Origin: DATLMR01 sp035537555
Lineage (GTDB): Bacteria; Acidobacteriota; Blastocatellia; UBA7656
Direction: 5' to 3'
DNA: 9,564 nt
NCBI GenBank assembly: GCA_035537555.1
Contig: DATLMR010000169.1
Coordinates: forward strand, 1-9,564
The position numbers and the translations under genes are program-made. The notes under the pieces are model-generated. The model ran no database searches and was not told the DNA's origin. It was given only the letters and a program-made list of their open reading frames with translations. Shown here in pieces: positions 1 through 6,647 of the stretch. Position 1 is the stretch's first letter. Each line of letters starts with the position of its first letter.

Positions 1-1215
1 CTCTCTGCGTTGAAACGATTCGCAGATGCCGGGTTGAAATCAGGCTGTAGCATCCCGCTCATCTCACACGACCGAGTGCTAGGCGTGCTGGGCGTCTTGA
101 GCTTTCGCGAAGAGGCATTTGACGAACAGGACATAGAGCTACTGGCGCAGGTCGCCAAGCAGGTCGCTATCGCGGTGGAAAATGCTCTTGCGTTCCGCGA
201 GATTGATGCCTTCAAGAATAGACTGGAAGAAGAAAAGCTATACCTCGAAGAAGAGATTCAGACCGCGTACAATTTCGAGGAGATCATCGGACACAGCCAG
301 GTGCTGCGCCGCGTTTTGCAGGAGGTGGAGACCGTAGCAGAGACTGATTCGACCGTCTTGATCTACGGAGAGACGGGGACGGGCAAAGAGCTCCTTGCGC
401 GAGCCATCCACAATCTGAGCCCTCGCCGGGGCCGCACATTGGTGAAGGTCAATTGCGCGGCCATCCCCATAGGATTACTGGAATCCGAATTATTCGGCCA
501 CGAGAAGGGCGCTTTTACCGGCGCGATAGAACGGCGGATAGGGCGATTCGAGCTTGCTCACCAGGGTACGATTTTTCTCGACGAAGTAGGCGAGGTTCCT
601 CTCGAATTACAGTCGAAATTGCTTCGCGTATTGCAGGAGCGGGAATTCGAGCGGCTGGGCAGCTCGCGCACCATTCGCGTGGATGTCCGCGTAGTCGCCG
701 CCACTAACAGCGACCTCGCAAAGATGGTCGCCGAGAAGAAGTTTCGCAGCGATTTATACTACCGCGTAAATGTCTTCCCGATAACGCTGCCTCCGCTTCG
801 CGAGCGCCCCGAAGACGTCCCTCTGCTCGTGCATTTCTTCGCGCACAAGTTCGCGCGACAGATGAAGAAACCGATAGAAAGAATCCCCAAGGAGACCATG
901 AGGGCTCTGACCGGTTATAGCTGGCCGGGCAACATCCGAGAACTGCAAAACCTGATCGAGCGGGCGGTCATACTATCTCGCAGCTCTACTCTAGAGGTGC
1001 CGCTCGCCGAGTTGAAGCAGTCGGCGGAAGTTGTAACAGGTCGAGCTGAAACGGCGGCTCTCAGGACGGTCGAGCGTGAGCATATTCTGCGCGTGCTGCG
1101 CGAATCGAACTGGGTGATCAGCGGCCCGACCGGAGCCGCCGCGCGCCTCGGGATGCCTCGAACAACCCTCAACAACAAGATGCGCAAGCTCGGCATTTCC
1201 CGCCCGCGCCCATGA
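1..1215 (+). CDS. Sigma-54-dependent transcriptional regulator (GAF, AAA+, Fis HTH), 5' truncated by window edge
   Basis: This is an enhancer-binding protein that remodels sigma-54 RNA polymerase with ATP. The frame is open to the left edge, so the TTG at 10 is probably internal and the true start lies outside. In order: the end of a GAF sensor domain (about 10-200, ending in the typical VAKQVAIAVENAL helix), a coiled linker (about 205-270), then the AAA+ domain. This has Walker A GETGTGKE at 367-390, the sigma-54-contacting GAFTGA loop at 508-525, Walker B TIFLDEVGE at 568-594, and the FRSDLYYR-N-F/LPPLRER arginine region near 742-807. The C-terminus (about 1075-1200) is a Fis-type HTH with AAARLGMPRTTLNNKM. 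All catalytic motifs look intact, so it should be active. The layout matches FhlA/NorR-type regulators, in which GAF senses a small ligand; the ligand cannot be read from sequence. A sigma-54 promoter 127 bp beyond its stop suggests it controls the downstream efflux operon. Confidence 0.95.
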   Translation, partial: LSALKRFADAGLKSGCSIPLISHDRVLGVLGVLSFREEAFDEQDIELLAQVAKQVAIAVENALAFREIDAFKNRLEEEKLYLEEEIQTAYNFEEIIGHSQVLRRVLQEVETVAETDSTVLIYGETGTGKELLARAIHNLSPRRGRTLVKVNCAAIPIGLLESELFGHEKGAFTGAIERRIGRFELAHQGTIFLDEVGEVPLELQSKLLRVLQEREFERLGSSRTIRVDVRVVAATNSDLAKMVAEKKFRSDLYYRVNVFPITLPPLRERPEDVPLLVHFFAHKFARQMKKPIERIPKETMRALTGYSWPGNIRELQNLIERAVILSRSSTLEVPLAELKQSAEVVTGRAETAALRTVEREHILRVLRESNWVISGPTGAAARLGMPRTTLNNKMRKLGISRPRP

Positions 1216-1229
1216 CCGTAATAGGGCAA

Positions 1230-1247
1230 CTGACCGCATGCGGTCAG
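1230..1247. promoter_or_regulatory. Perfect 18-bp palindrome, candidate enhancer (UAS) for the sigma-54 regulator
   Basis: CTGACCGCATGCGGTCAG is its own reverse complement over all 18 bases. Further TGACCG-type half-sites flank it: TGACCG at 1213-1218, overlapping the regulator's stop codon, and CGGTCA at 1254-1259. Its centre lies about 130 bp upstream of the predicted sigma-54 start site, which is a normal enhancer distance. No T-run follows, so a terminator is less likely. Binding by the upstream Fis-HTH protein is inference. Confidence 0.6.
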
Positions 1248-1277
1248 GTCTGCCGGTCAACTCCTGATCGACGTATA

Positions 1278-1290
1278 CATCAATCCTTTG
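1278..1290 (+). promoter_or_regulatory. IHF-like site between enhancer and promoter
   Basis: CATCAATCCTTTG matches the IHF consensus WATCAANNNNTTR at every defined base except the first. It sits in an AT-richer stretch between the palindrome and the -24/-12 promoter, where DNA bending often helps enhancer contact. A single weak-consensus match can arise by chance, so this is only a candidate. Confidence 0.35.
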
Positions 1291-1320
1291 TGTTCAATGT
1301 GGTTACGATGATTTATTATC

Positions 1321-1342
1321 ACGCCGGAGCTTGAGTCGGCGT
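1321..1342. repeat. Inverted repeat ACGCCG-N10-CGGCGT abutting the sigma-54 promoter
   Basis: Six-base perfect arms (1321-1326 and 1337-1342) flank a 10-base spacer. The right arm ends on the T that begins the -24 element. It could be a binding site for an additional regulator or chance symmetry; nothing else supports a function. Confidence 0.35.
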
Positions 1343-1357
1343 GGCAAGGCTATTGCC
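1342..1357 (+). promoter_or_regulatory. Sigma-54 (-24/-12) promoter of the STAS-RND operon
   Basis: TGGCAAGGCTATTGCC matches the consensus TGGCACG-N4-TTGCW, with the invariant GG (1343-1344) and GC (1355-1356) exactly 10 bases apart. Deviations are A for C after TGGCA and a C at the final W. Transcription would start near 1368, about 40 bases ahead of the STAS gene. An intact sigma-54 activator gene immediately upstream and a palindrome at about -130 support the call. Confidence 0.8.
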
Positions 1358-1405
1358 ACTCAGGGGCGAGTCCGGCACCAGTAATCAGGAGAGGTATTAG
1401 CGGCG

Positions 1406-1699
1406 ATGCTTAGAATTGAAACTCACCACGGGCCTGAATTAACAAGTTTCACGGTCGAAGGAAAACTGATGGGCGCCTGGGTGGGCGAGCTCGAAAAATG
1501 CTGGCGGACGGCGACCTCCAGCGGGCCGCATAGATCCATCCTGGTAAATCTCGTCGCGGTAGCTTTCATTGATTCACAAGGAAGAGAGCTCTTGACCCGC
1601 ATGCACCAGCAGGGAGCCAGGCTCGTGCCAAGCGGGTGCCTCATGAAAGCCATCGTTGAGGAGATAGAAGCCGCGGTAAGTACGGAAAAGCCTCTCTGA
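1406..1699 (+). CDS. Small STAS-domain-like protein (anti-sigma-factor antagonist fold)
   Basis: The 97-aa product has the size and layout of a stand-alone STAS domain: beta strands at 1-20 (SFTVEGKLMGAWVGELEK), ILVNLVAVAFIDSQGRELLTRM at 45-66, then a strand-helix end. In SpoIIAA-type proteins the loop reads DSSG and the second Ser is phosphorylated. Here it reads D56-S57-Q58-G59, so that Ser is a Gln and classical kinase control looks lost. AGGAGAGG at 1387-1394 serves as ribosome binding site, about 11 bases before ATG. It is first behind the sigma-54 promoter and 105 bases before the adaptor ATG at 1805, so it is probably co-transcribed with the pump. Its role in efflux is unknown; it may bind a partner protein or tune expression. 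STAS identity is by pattern, not search. Confidence 0.7.
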   Translation: MLRIETHHGPELTSFTVEGKLMGAWVGELEKCWRTATSSGPHRSILVNLVAVAFIDSQGRELLTRMHQQGARLVPSGCLMKAIVEEIEAAVSTEKPL

Positions 1700-1740
1700 C
1701 GCACTGAATAATTTCGCTCTCGCCTGAAGAGCCGCTTTCT

Positions 1741-1759
1741 CGTCGCGTCATTCGCGACG
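1741..1759 (+). other. Intercistronic hairpin between STAS gene and RND adaptor
   Basis: CGTCGCG-TCATT-CGCGACG gives a perfect 7-bp GC-rich stem with a 5-base loop, followed by GTTTCTCC. The weak T content downstream argues for an attenuating or mRNA-processing hairpin rather than a full terminator. Confidence 0.45.
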
Positions 1760-1804
1760 GTTTCTCCGGACCTTCGGTAAGTTACCTGTAATAGAGGAAT
1801 GAGC

Positions 1805-3124
1805 ATGACCGCAAATTCAAAGAAGAGCCTGATAGCATGGGACCCCCTTTCGATTTTCTACGAAGAGTTCAAAAACAAGCCAGGCGGACTGGCGGCGATC
1901 TTTCTGGTCGCCGCCGTTCTGTCGACGGCCGCAGGCTGCTCGAAAGCAAAAGGAAATCAACAACCCGTAAGCGCGCCCGAGGTGGAGGTAGTGAAGGTCG
2001 AGCAGAAGGATGTCAGCCTCTACAGCGAATGGATCGGAACCCTGGACGGTATGGTGAACGCGGAAATCAAATCTCAAATGTCAGGCTACTTACTCAGCAA
2101 GCATTACGAGGAAGGGTCTTTTGTAAAGAAGGGCCAGTTGTTGTTTCAGATCGATCCGAAACCTTTTCAGGCGGCTCTCGATCAGGCAAAAGGGGACCTC
2201 GCGAAAGCCGAGGGGCAGCTTGCGCAGGCAAGCGGACAACTGGCGCAGGCGAACGCACAGCTTTTGACGGCCGAGGCTAATCAGGGTAAGACCCAGCAAG
2301 ACGTGGATCGCTATACCTCTCTGGTTGAGAGAGGAGTGATCACTAAACAGGTATTCGATAATGCTGTCCAGACCAACCTCGCGGCCCAGGCACAGATCAA
2401 GGTGGCGAACGCCGGAATTCAAACGGCGAAGGCTGCCATCTCGTCTGCCAGGGCTACAGTCGATGCCTCTAAATCCGCGGTCGACAGGGCAAGACTCAAT
2501 CTGGACTTCACAAGGATCACGTCTCCCATCGACGGCATAGCGGGCATAGCCAAGGCACAGGTCGGCAATCTGGTCGGGCCTGCCGGCGAGGCGTTGACCA
2601 CGGTTTCGACCGTCGATCCGATCAAGGTCTATTTCACACTCAGCGAGCAGGAATATCTCAACAGTAACAAGCATAGCCTGGCACAAAATCTCGAACTGGA
2701 GATGGTTCTCGCCGATGGGGCAACGTACCCTCATAAAGGAAGGTTCTTCGTCGCGGACCGCGAGGTCGATGCAAAGACCGGCACGATCCGCCTGGCCGGA
2801 GTCTTTCCGAATCCCGGCAATGCGCTCCGCCCCGGTCAGTACGCCCGACTCCGCGCTGTGACGAGCAGGCAGGAGAGCGCCCTGATAATTCCACAGCGCG
2901 CCGTCACCGAGCTGCAAGGCAGCTATCAGGTGGCCGTCGTAGGCCCCGATAATCGAGTCGAGATTCGCCCCGTCAGACTGGGCGAGCGCGTAGGCCCGAT
3001 GGTGATAATTAACGAGGGGTTGAAGGCAGGAGAGAGCGTCATTGCCGAGGGCGCGCAAAAAGTGAAAGCCGGCACGACAGTAAGCTCGAAGCCGTTTACA
3101 GGCATCTCCACGGCGACGCAGTAG
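1805..3124 (+). CDS. RND efflux periplasmic adaptor subunit (membrane fusion protein, AcrA/MexA family)
   Basis: This is the periplasmic linker between an RND pump and an outer-membrane channel. ATG at 1805 is chosen over ATG at 1799 because AGAGG (1793-1797) lies 7 bases before it but only 1 base before 1799; the product is 439 aa. A hydrophobic segment (about 29-44) ends in TAAGC, so Cys45 is a likely lipidation site, although the 28-residue stretch before it is long for a signal peptide. Next come the first lipoyl half (SGYLL...GSFVKKGQLLFQIDPKPF, 93-121), an alpha-hairpin coiled coil (about 122-235), the second lipoyl half (ITSPIDGIAGIAKAQVGNLV, 238-257), beta barrel (about 270-355) and membrane-proximal domain (to 439). 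The conserved RPGQYARLR (342-350) is present. It is 88 bases upstream of the pump gene. Family is certain; substrate cannot be told. Confidence 0.95.
   Translation: MTANSKKSLIAWDPLSIFYEEFKNKPGGLAAIFLVAAVLSTAAGCSKAKGNQQPVSAPEVEVVKVEQKDVSLYSEWIGTLDGMVNAEIKSQMSGYLLSKHYEEGSFVKKGQLLFQIDPKPFQAALDQAKGDLAKAEGQLAQASGQLAQANAQLLTAEANQGKTQQDVDRYTSLVERGVITKQVFDNAVQTNLAAQAQIKVANAGIQTAKAAISSARATVDASKSAVDRARLNLDFTRITSPIDGIAGIAKAQVGNLVGPAGEALTTVSTVDPIKVYFTLSEQEYLNSNKHSLAQNLELEMVLADGATYPHKGRFFVADREVDAKTGTIRLAGVFPNPGNALRPGQYARLRAVTSRQESALIIPQRAVTELQGSYQVAVVGPDNRVEIRPVRLGERVGPMVIINEGLKAGESVIAEGAQKVKAGTTVSSKPFTGISTATQ
2213..2275 (+). repeat. Three tandem 21-bp heptad units in the adaptor coiled coil
   Basis: Codons 137-157 of the adaptor read as heptads GQLAQAS, GQLAQAN and AQLLTAE. 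The first two units are near-identical in protein and similar in DNA, which suggests short internal duplication that lengthened the alpha-hairpin. Heptads are expected in this domain, so selection for the coiled coil is an alternative explanation. Confidence 0.55.
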
Positions 3125-3164
3125 TGATAAACGGCTTCCGCCGGCCGGGAAGCAGGCTGCCTTA

Positions 3165-3188
3165 CCTGATACCGATCAGGCGTTTTCC
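3165..3188 (+). terminator. Weak terminator-like hairpin between adaptor and pump
   Basis: CCTGAT-ACCG-ATCAGG (3165-3180) is a perfect 6-bp stem with a tetraloop, followed by CGTTTTCC. The stem is short and the T-run has only four bases, so partial attenuation or mRNA processing is likelier than full termination. It would lower the pump level relative to the adaptor. Confidence 0.35.
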
Positions 3189-3212
3189 GGATGCCTCGAC
3201 AAGGACCGATTC

Positions 3213-6200
3213 ATGATTTCAAAGTTCTTCATCAACCGCCCGATCGTGGCGATGGTCATATCCATCATCACAGTGCTGGCCGGACTGATCGCGATGCGGG
3301 GATTGCCTCTGGCGCAGTTTCCTCAAATTATTCCGCCCCAGATCATCGTCCAGACAACCTACACCGGAGCCGACGCGGTGACAATCGAACAGTCTGTAGC
3401 TACGCCCCTGGAGCAGCAGATGAACGGGGTGGACGATATGCTCTATATGCAGTCCACCAACGCCAACGACGGCACGCTGCAATTGACCGTCACGTTCGAT
3501 GTCGAATCCGACGCCAACACCGATCAGGTAAACGTGCAGAATCGCGTGGCGCAGGCGCAGCCGAACCTCCCCGCCGATGTGAATCAGTTCGGCGTGGCGA
3601 TGCGCAAGTCCACGGGGTTCCCGATGATGGTCATCGCGCTCTTTTCGCCGAACAAGACCTACGACTCTCTCTTCCTGGCCAACTACGCAAACATCAACAT
3701 CACGGACGCCCTTTACCGTGTACCCGGCGTAGGCGAGGTCAGGATGTTCGGAGGGAGCGAATACGCGATGCGCATATGGGTGAAGCCGGATGTTTTAGCC
3801 AAGCTCGGCCTGACAGTGCCCGACCTTGCGCGGGCCGTCCAGCAACAGAGCGCGGTCAACCCGGCGGGCAAGGTCGGAGCGGAGCCGGCGCCTTCGGGGA
3901 AAGAGATGACCTACACGGTCCGCGCGCAGGGGCGGCTTCAGACGGCGGAGGAATTCGGCCAGGTCGTCGTGCGCTCTAATTCGGACGGCTCGGTCGTCCG
4001 GATGAAGGACGTTGCGCGGATAGAGCTGGGCGCGCTCAGCTACCAGCAGATAGGGCGAGTCAACGGCCAGCCCGGCTGTATCCTCGCGGTCTTTCAAACT
4101 CCGGGGTCGAACGCCCTGGCCGTCGCCGACGGCGTGAAGAAGATGACAGCCGAGCTGAAGGATCGGTTCCCCGAAGACCTCGACTATAAGATAACGCTCG
4201 ATACGACGCTGCCGGTGACCGAGGGGATCAACGAAATAATCAAAACGCTCGTGGAGGCGATGGTCTTAGTCATACTCGTCGTCTTCCTCTTCCTTCAGAA
4301 CTGGCGGGCGACGCTCATTCCTATGATCGCCGTCCCGGTGTCGCTGATCGGCACCTTCGCGGTCTTCCCGCTACTCGGTTTCTCGATCAACACTCTGTCG
4401 CTGTTCGGGCTCGTGCTCGCCATCGGCCTGGTCGTCGACGACGCGATTGTGGTCGTCGAGGCGGTCGAGCATCACATCGAAGAGGGGATGTCGCCGCGCG
4501 AGGCTACGCTCCAGGCGATGAAGGAGGTCTCAGGCCCGGTCATCGGGATCGCGCTCATTCTCTCTTCCGTCTTCATACCCGTCGCTTTTATGAGCGGCAT
4601 TCAGGGGCGTTTAAACAAGCAATTCGCCGTCACAATAGCAATCTCGGTCTTGATCTCCGCCTTCAACGCGCTGACGCTGTCGCCCGCGCTCTCCGCGCTC
4701 CTGCTCAGGCACAGAAAAGAATCACGCGGGATCTTCGCGCGGTTCTTCGGCGCATTCAATCGCGGGTTCGCGAGGGTCACGCGAGGCTACGTCAACTGGA
4801 GCCATTTCCTGATCCGAAAGGCCGTCGTGGGCATGCTCATTCTTCTCGGCTTTGTCATCCTCGATGGAGTTCTCGGCAGGTCGCTCGCGACCAGCTTCCT
4901 GCCGGAAGAGGACTATGGCTACCTGTTGTTGAACGTCCAGCTTCCCTCCGCAGCCTCGCTCGAGCGGACGGACCAGGTGTGCCGAAAAGTCGAGGGGATC
5001 CTCGCTAAGACTGAAGGCGTCGCAAACTTCAATACCGTCGCCGGGTTCAGCCTGCTCACGCGCGTCTCGGCCAGCTACAGCGGATTTTTCTTCGTGGCCC
5101 TCAAGCCCTGGGACGAGCGCGGCTCCGAGCAGCTCGAAGCGCGCGGAATCCTCAAAACGCTCAACGCGGAGCTGGCCAAAGACGTGCCAGAGGCGACAGC
5201 CTTCGCTTTCATGCCGCCTTCGATTCCCGGACTCGGCAGCGCGGGCGGGTTCTCCTTCTGGTTGCAGGACAGGAGCGGCGGGTCGGTCGAGTTTCTCGAC
5301 CGGAATTTGCAGACATTTCTCGACGCGTGCCGCAAGCGCCCGGAGCTCACCGGCGTCACGTCGGCATTCAGTGCTTCGGTCCCCCAGATATACGCCGACG
5401 TAGACCGCGACAAAGCGTTAAAACAGGGCGTTGCGGTGGGCGACATCTACCAGACCATGCAGGCATACCTCGGAGGTCTGTACCTGAACCAGTTCAACCG
5501 TTTCGGCCGGCAGTGGAAAGTATTCCTCCAGGCGGAAGGCGAGGACCGCCTCAGCGAGCAGGACATCGGACCGTTTTACGTCAGGAACAACGAGCAGATG
5601 ATGGTCCCTCTTTCGTCGCTTGTGACTACGCGCCGAATAAGCGGCCCCGAATACACGAACCGGTTCAACCTCTTTCGCTCCGCGCAAGTTATCGGAAGCG
5701 CCGCGCCCGGCTACAGCTCGGGGCAGGCGCTTGATGCGCTTGAGCAGGTGGCCAAAGAGACTCTGCCGCGCGAGATCGGATACGACTTTGCGGACCTCTC
5801 ATATCAGGAGAGGCAGACGGCAGGCGCGGGCGGCATGGTCTTCGCCCTCTCGCTCGTTTTCGTCTTCCTGATCCTGGCCGCTTTATACGAGAGCTGGTCG
5901 CTTCCCTTCTCGGTCCTGCTTTCCGTGCCTGTCGCGATCTTTGGCGCTTTCGCGGGGCTGCTGCTGCGAGGTTATGACCTCGACGTGTACGCCCAGATAG
6001 GATTGATCGTGCTTATCGGCCTCGCCGCAAAGAACGCGATCCTGATAGTCGAATTCGCGAAGGCTGAGTTCGAGAAAGGGCGCGAACTGGCGGACGCCGC
6101 CCTTGAGGGCGCTCGCCTGCGACTGAGGCCGATTCTGATGACCTCATTCGCCTTTATATTCGGCTGCGTTCCTCTGTGGATAGCGTCCGGGTCGGGGGCG

Positions 6201-6377
6201 GCGTCGCGGAGGATACTCGGCACCGTCGTCATCGTCGGCATGCTTGCCGCGACGGTAATTGCCATCTTCCTCATCCCCGTAACCTTCTACATGGTAGAGA
6301 GGCTCATCGGCAAAGGCAGGAAACGGGCTCCGGGAGCCATTCCCGAGGAAGTGCCCGCGCCGGCTCTGGGGGATTGA
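3213..6377 (+). CDS. RND multidrug efflux pump, inner-membrane permease (HAE1 family, AcrB/MexB-like)
   Basis: This is a proton-driven trimeric exporter of hydrophobic compounds, working with the adaptor upstream. The 1054-aa length fits AcrB (1049) without truncation. It starts MISKFFINRPIVAMVISI, the classic TM1 opening. A large periplasmic loop follows (about 35-335), then TM2-TM6 with the proton-relay pair D409-D410 in GLVVDDAIVVVEAVEHH, a second periplasmic loop (about 560-870), and TM8-TM12. The partner lysine K940 (GLAAKNAILIVEFAK) and the arginine region RLRPILMTS (970-978) are present, so proton coupling should be intact. AAGGA at 3201-3205 lies 7 bases before ATG. The DD/K pattern and lengths indicate the multidrug HAE1 type rather than heavy-metal CusA type. 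No outer-membrane factor gene follows, so a channel encoded elsewhere is presumably used. Confidence 0.97.
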   Translation: MISKFFINRPIVAMVISIITVLAGLIAMRGLPLAQFPQIIPPQIIVQTTYTGADAVTIEQSVATPLEQQMNGVDDMLYMQSTNANDGTLQLTVTFDVESDANTDQVNVQNRVAQAQPNLPADVNQFGVAMRKSTGFPMMVIALFSPNKTYDSLFLANYANINITDALYRVPGVGEVRMFGGSEYAMRIWVKPDVLAKLGLTVPDLARAVQQQSAVNPAGKVGAEPAPSGKEMTYTVRAQGRLQTAEEFGQVVVRSNSDGSVVRMKDVARIELGALSYQQIGRVNGQPGCILAVFQTPGSNALAVADGVKKMTAELKDRFPEDLDYKITLDTTLPVTEGINEIIKTLVEAMVLVILVVFLFLQNWRATLIPMIAVPVSLIGTFAVFPLLGFSINTLSLFGLVLAIGLVVDDAIVVVEAVEHHIEEGMSPREATLQAMKEVSGPVIGIALILSSVFIPVAFMSGIQGRLNKQFAVTIAISVLISAFNALTLSPALSALLLRHRKESRGIFARFFGAFNRGFARVTRGYVNWSHFLIRKAVVGMLILLGFVILDGVLGRSLATSFLPEEDYGYLLLNVQLPSAASLERTDQVCRKVEGILAKTEGVANFNTVAGFSLLTRVSASYSGFFFVALKPWDERGSEQLEARGILKTLNAELAKDVPEATAFAFMPPSIPGLGSAGGFSFWLQDRSGGSVEFLDRNLQTFLDACRKRPELTGVTSAFSASVPQIYADVDRDKALKQGVAVGDIYQTMQAYLGGLYLNQFNRFGRQWKVFLQAEGEDRLSEQDIGPFYVRNNEQMMVPLSSLVTTRRISGPEYTNRFNLFRSAQVIGSAAPGYSSGQALDALEQVAKETLPREIGYDFADLSYQERQTAGAGGMVFALSLVFVFLILAALYESWSLPFSVLLSVPVAIFGAFAGLLLRGYDLDVYAQIGLIVLIGLAAKNAILIVEFAKAEFEKGRELADAALEGARLRLRPILMTSFAFIFGCVPLWIASGSGAASRRILGTVVIVGMLAATVIAIFLIPVTFYMVERLIGKGRKRAPGAIPEEVPAPALGD

Positions 6378-6388
6378 AAGGCGAGGAG

Positions 6389-6517
6389 GGCGGCGGGCTC
6401 ATGGTGACTACACAGGCGGTCGTCGGAGACCTCGTCGCACCACGGGAGCGCGGGCGGCATCAAGGCATCTTGGGCGCAGCGAGCATCGCCGGGCCGCTTG
6501 AGGGCGGGCAGACTTGA
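6389..6517 (+). pseudogene. Relic of an MFS drug transporter (DHA2/EmrB-QacA-like), internal fragment
   Basis: The frame ending at 6517 reads GGGLMVTTQAVVGDLVAPRE and continues RGRHQGILGAASIAGPLEGG before a stop. This matches from memory the TM4-TM5 region of 14-TM DHA2 exporters (GGGLMV-QAIIGD-V-PRERGRYQG...GPLLGG), with a few residues missing before ASIAGPL. There is no start or remaining TM domain, so it cannot be functional. A second, weaker stretch follows in another frame at about 6543-6629 (RRRKFYRF, PGMMLFG); it resembles the region after TM6 and would imply a frameshift plus deletion. The piece begins 12 bases after the RND stop codon. Chance is unlikely for the first block given the consecutive motif matches, but a profile search has not been run. 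Confidence 0.6.
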
Positions 6518-6536
6518 TTCGCCGCCTCGCACGCGA

Positions 6537-6555
6537 GCCGGTTTCAGACACCGGC
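6537..6555. repeat. Short GC-rich hairpin in the gap behind the pump
   Basis: GCCGGT (6537-6542) and ACCGGC (6550-6555) form a 6-bp perfect stem with a 7-base loop between the two convergent genes. It has no T-run. It may help end transcription from either side but is weak evidence. The rest of 6518-6647 holds only the possible second MFS block. Confidence 0.3.
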
Positions 6556-6647
6556 GCCGGAAATTCTACCGATTCGGGTTCACCCGACCGGGCATGATGC
6601 TGTTCGGATCGACAGGTGTGGAGAGACTCTCGAATCCCCCGCCGCCA

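Noticed and set aside
10..12. TTG as the true start of the regulator
   Set aside because: The frame is open to the window edge and a start here would cut the GAF domain in half.
1248..1259. Terminator of the regulator gene at the 18-bp palindrome
   Set aside because: The palindrome is followed by GTCTGCCGG rather than a T-run, so an enhancer site fits better.
1423..1806. Minus-strand frame opposite the STAS gene
   Set aside because: The plus-strand frame has a ribosome binding site, operon context and STAS-like pattern; the antisense frame has none of these.
2090..3058. 322-codon open frame on the minus strand opposite the adaptor
   Set aside because: Antisense shadow of the adaptor gene; composition is unlike a protein and no ribosome binding site precedes it.
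3191..3979. Long open frame (262 codons) overlapping the pump start
   Set aside because: It overlaps the well-supported RND gene in another frame, is rich in Arg/Gly/His as GC-rich shadows are, and matches no family.
5327..5734. 135-codon frame inside the pump gene
   Set aside because: Off-frame shadow rich in Arg and Pro within an intact RND coding region.
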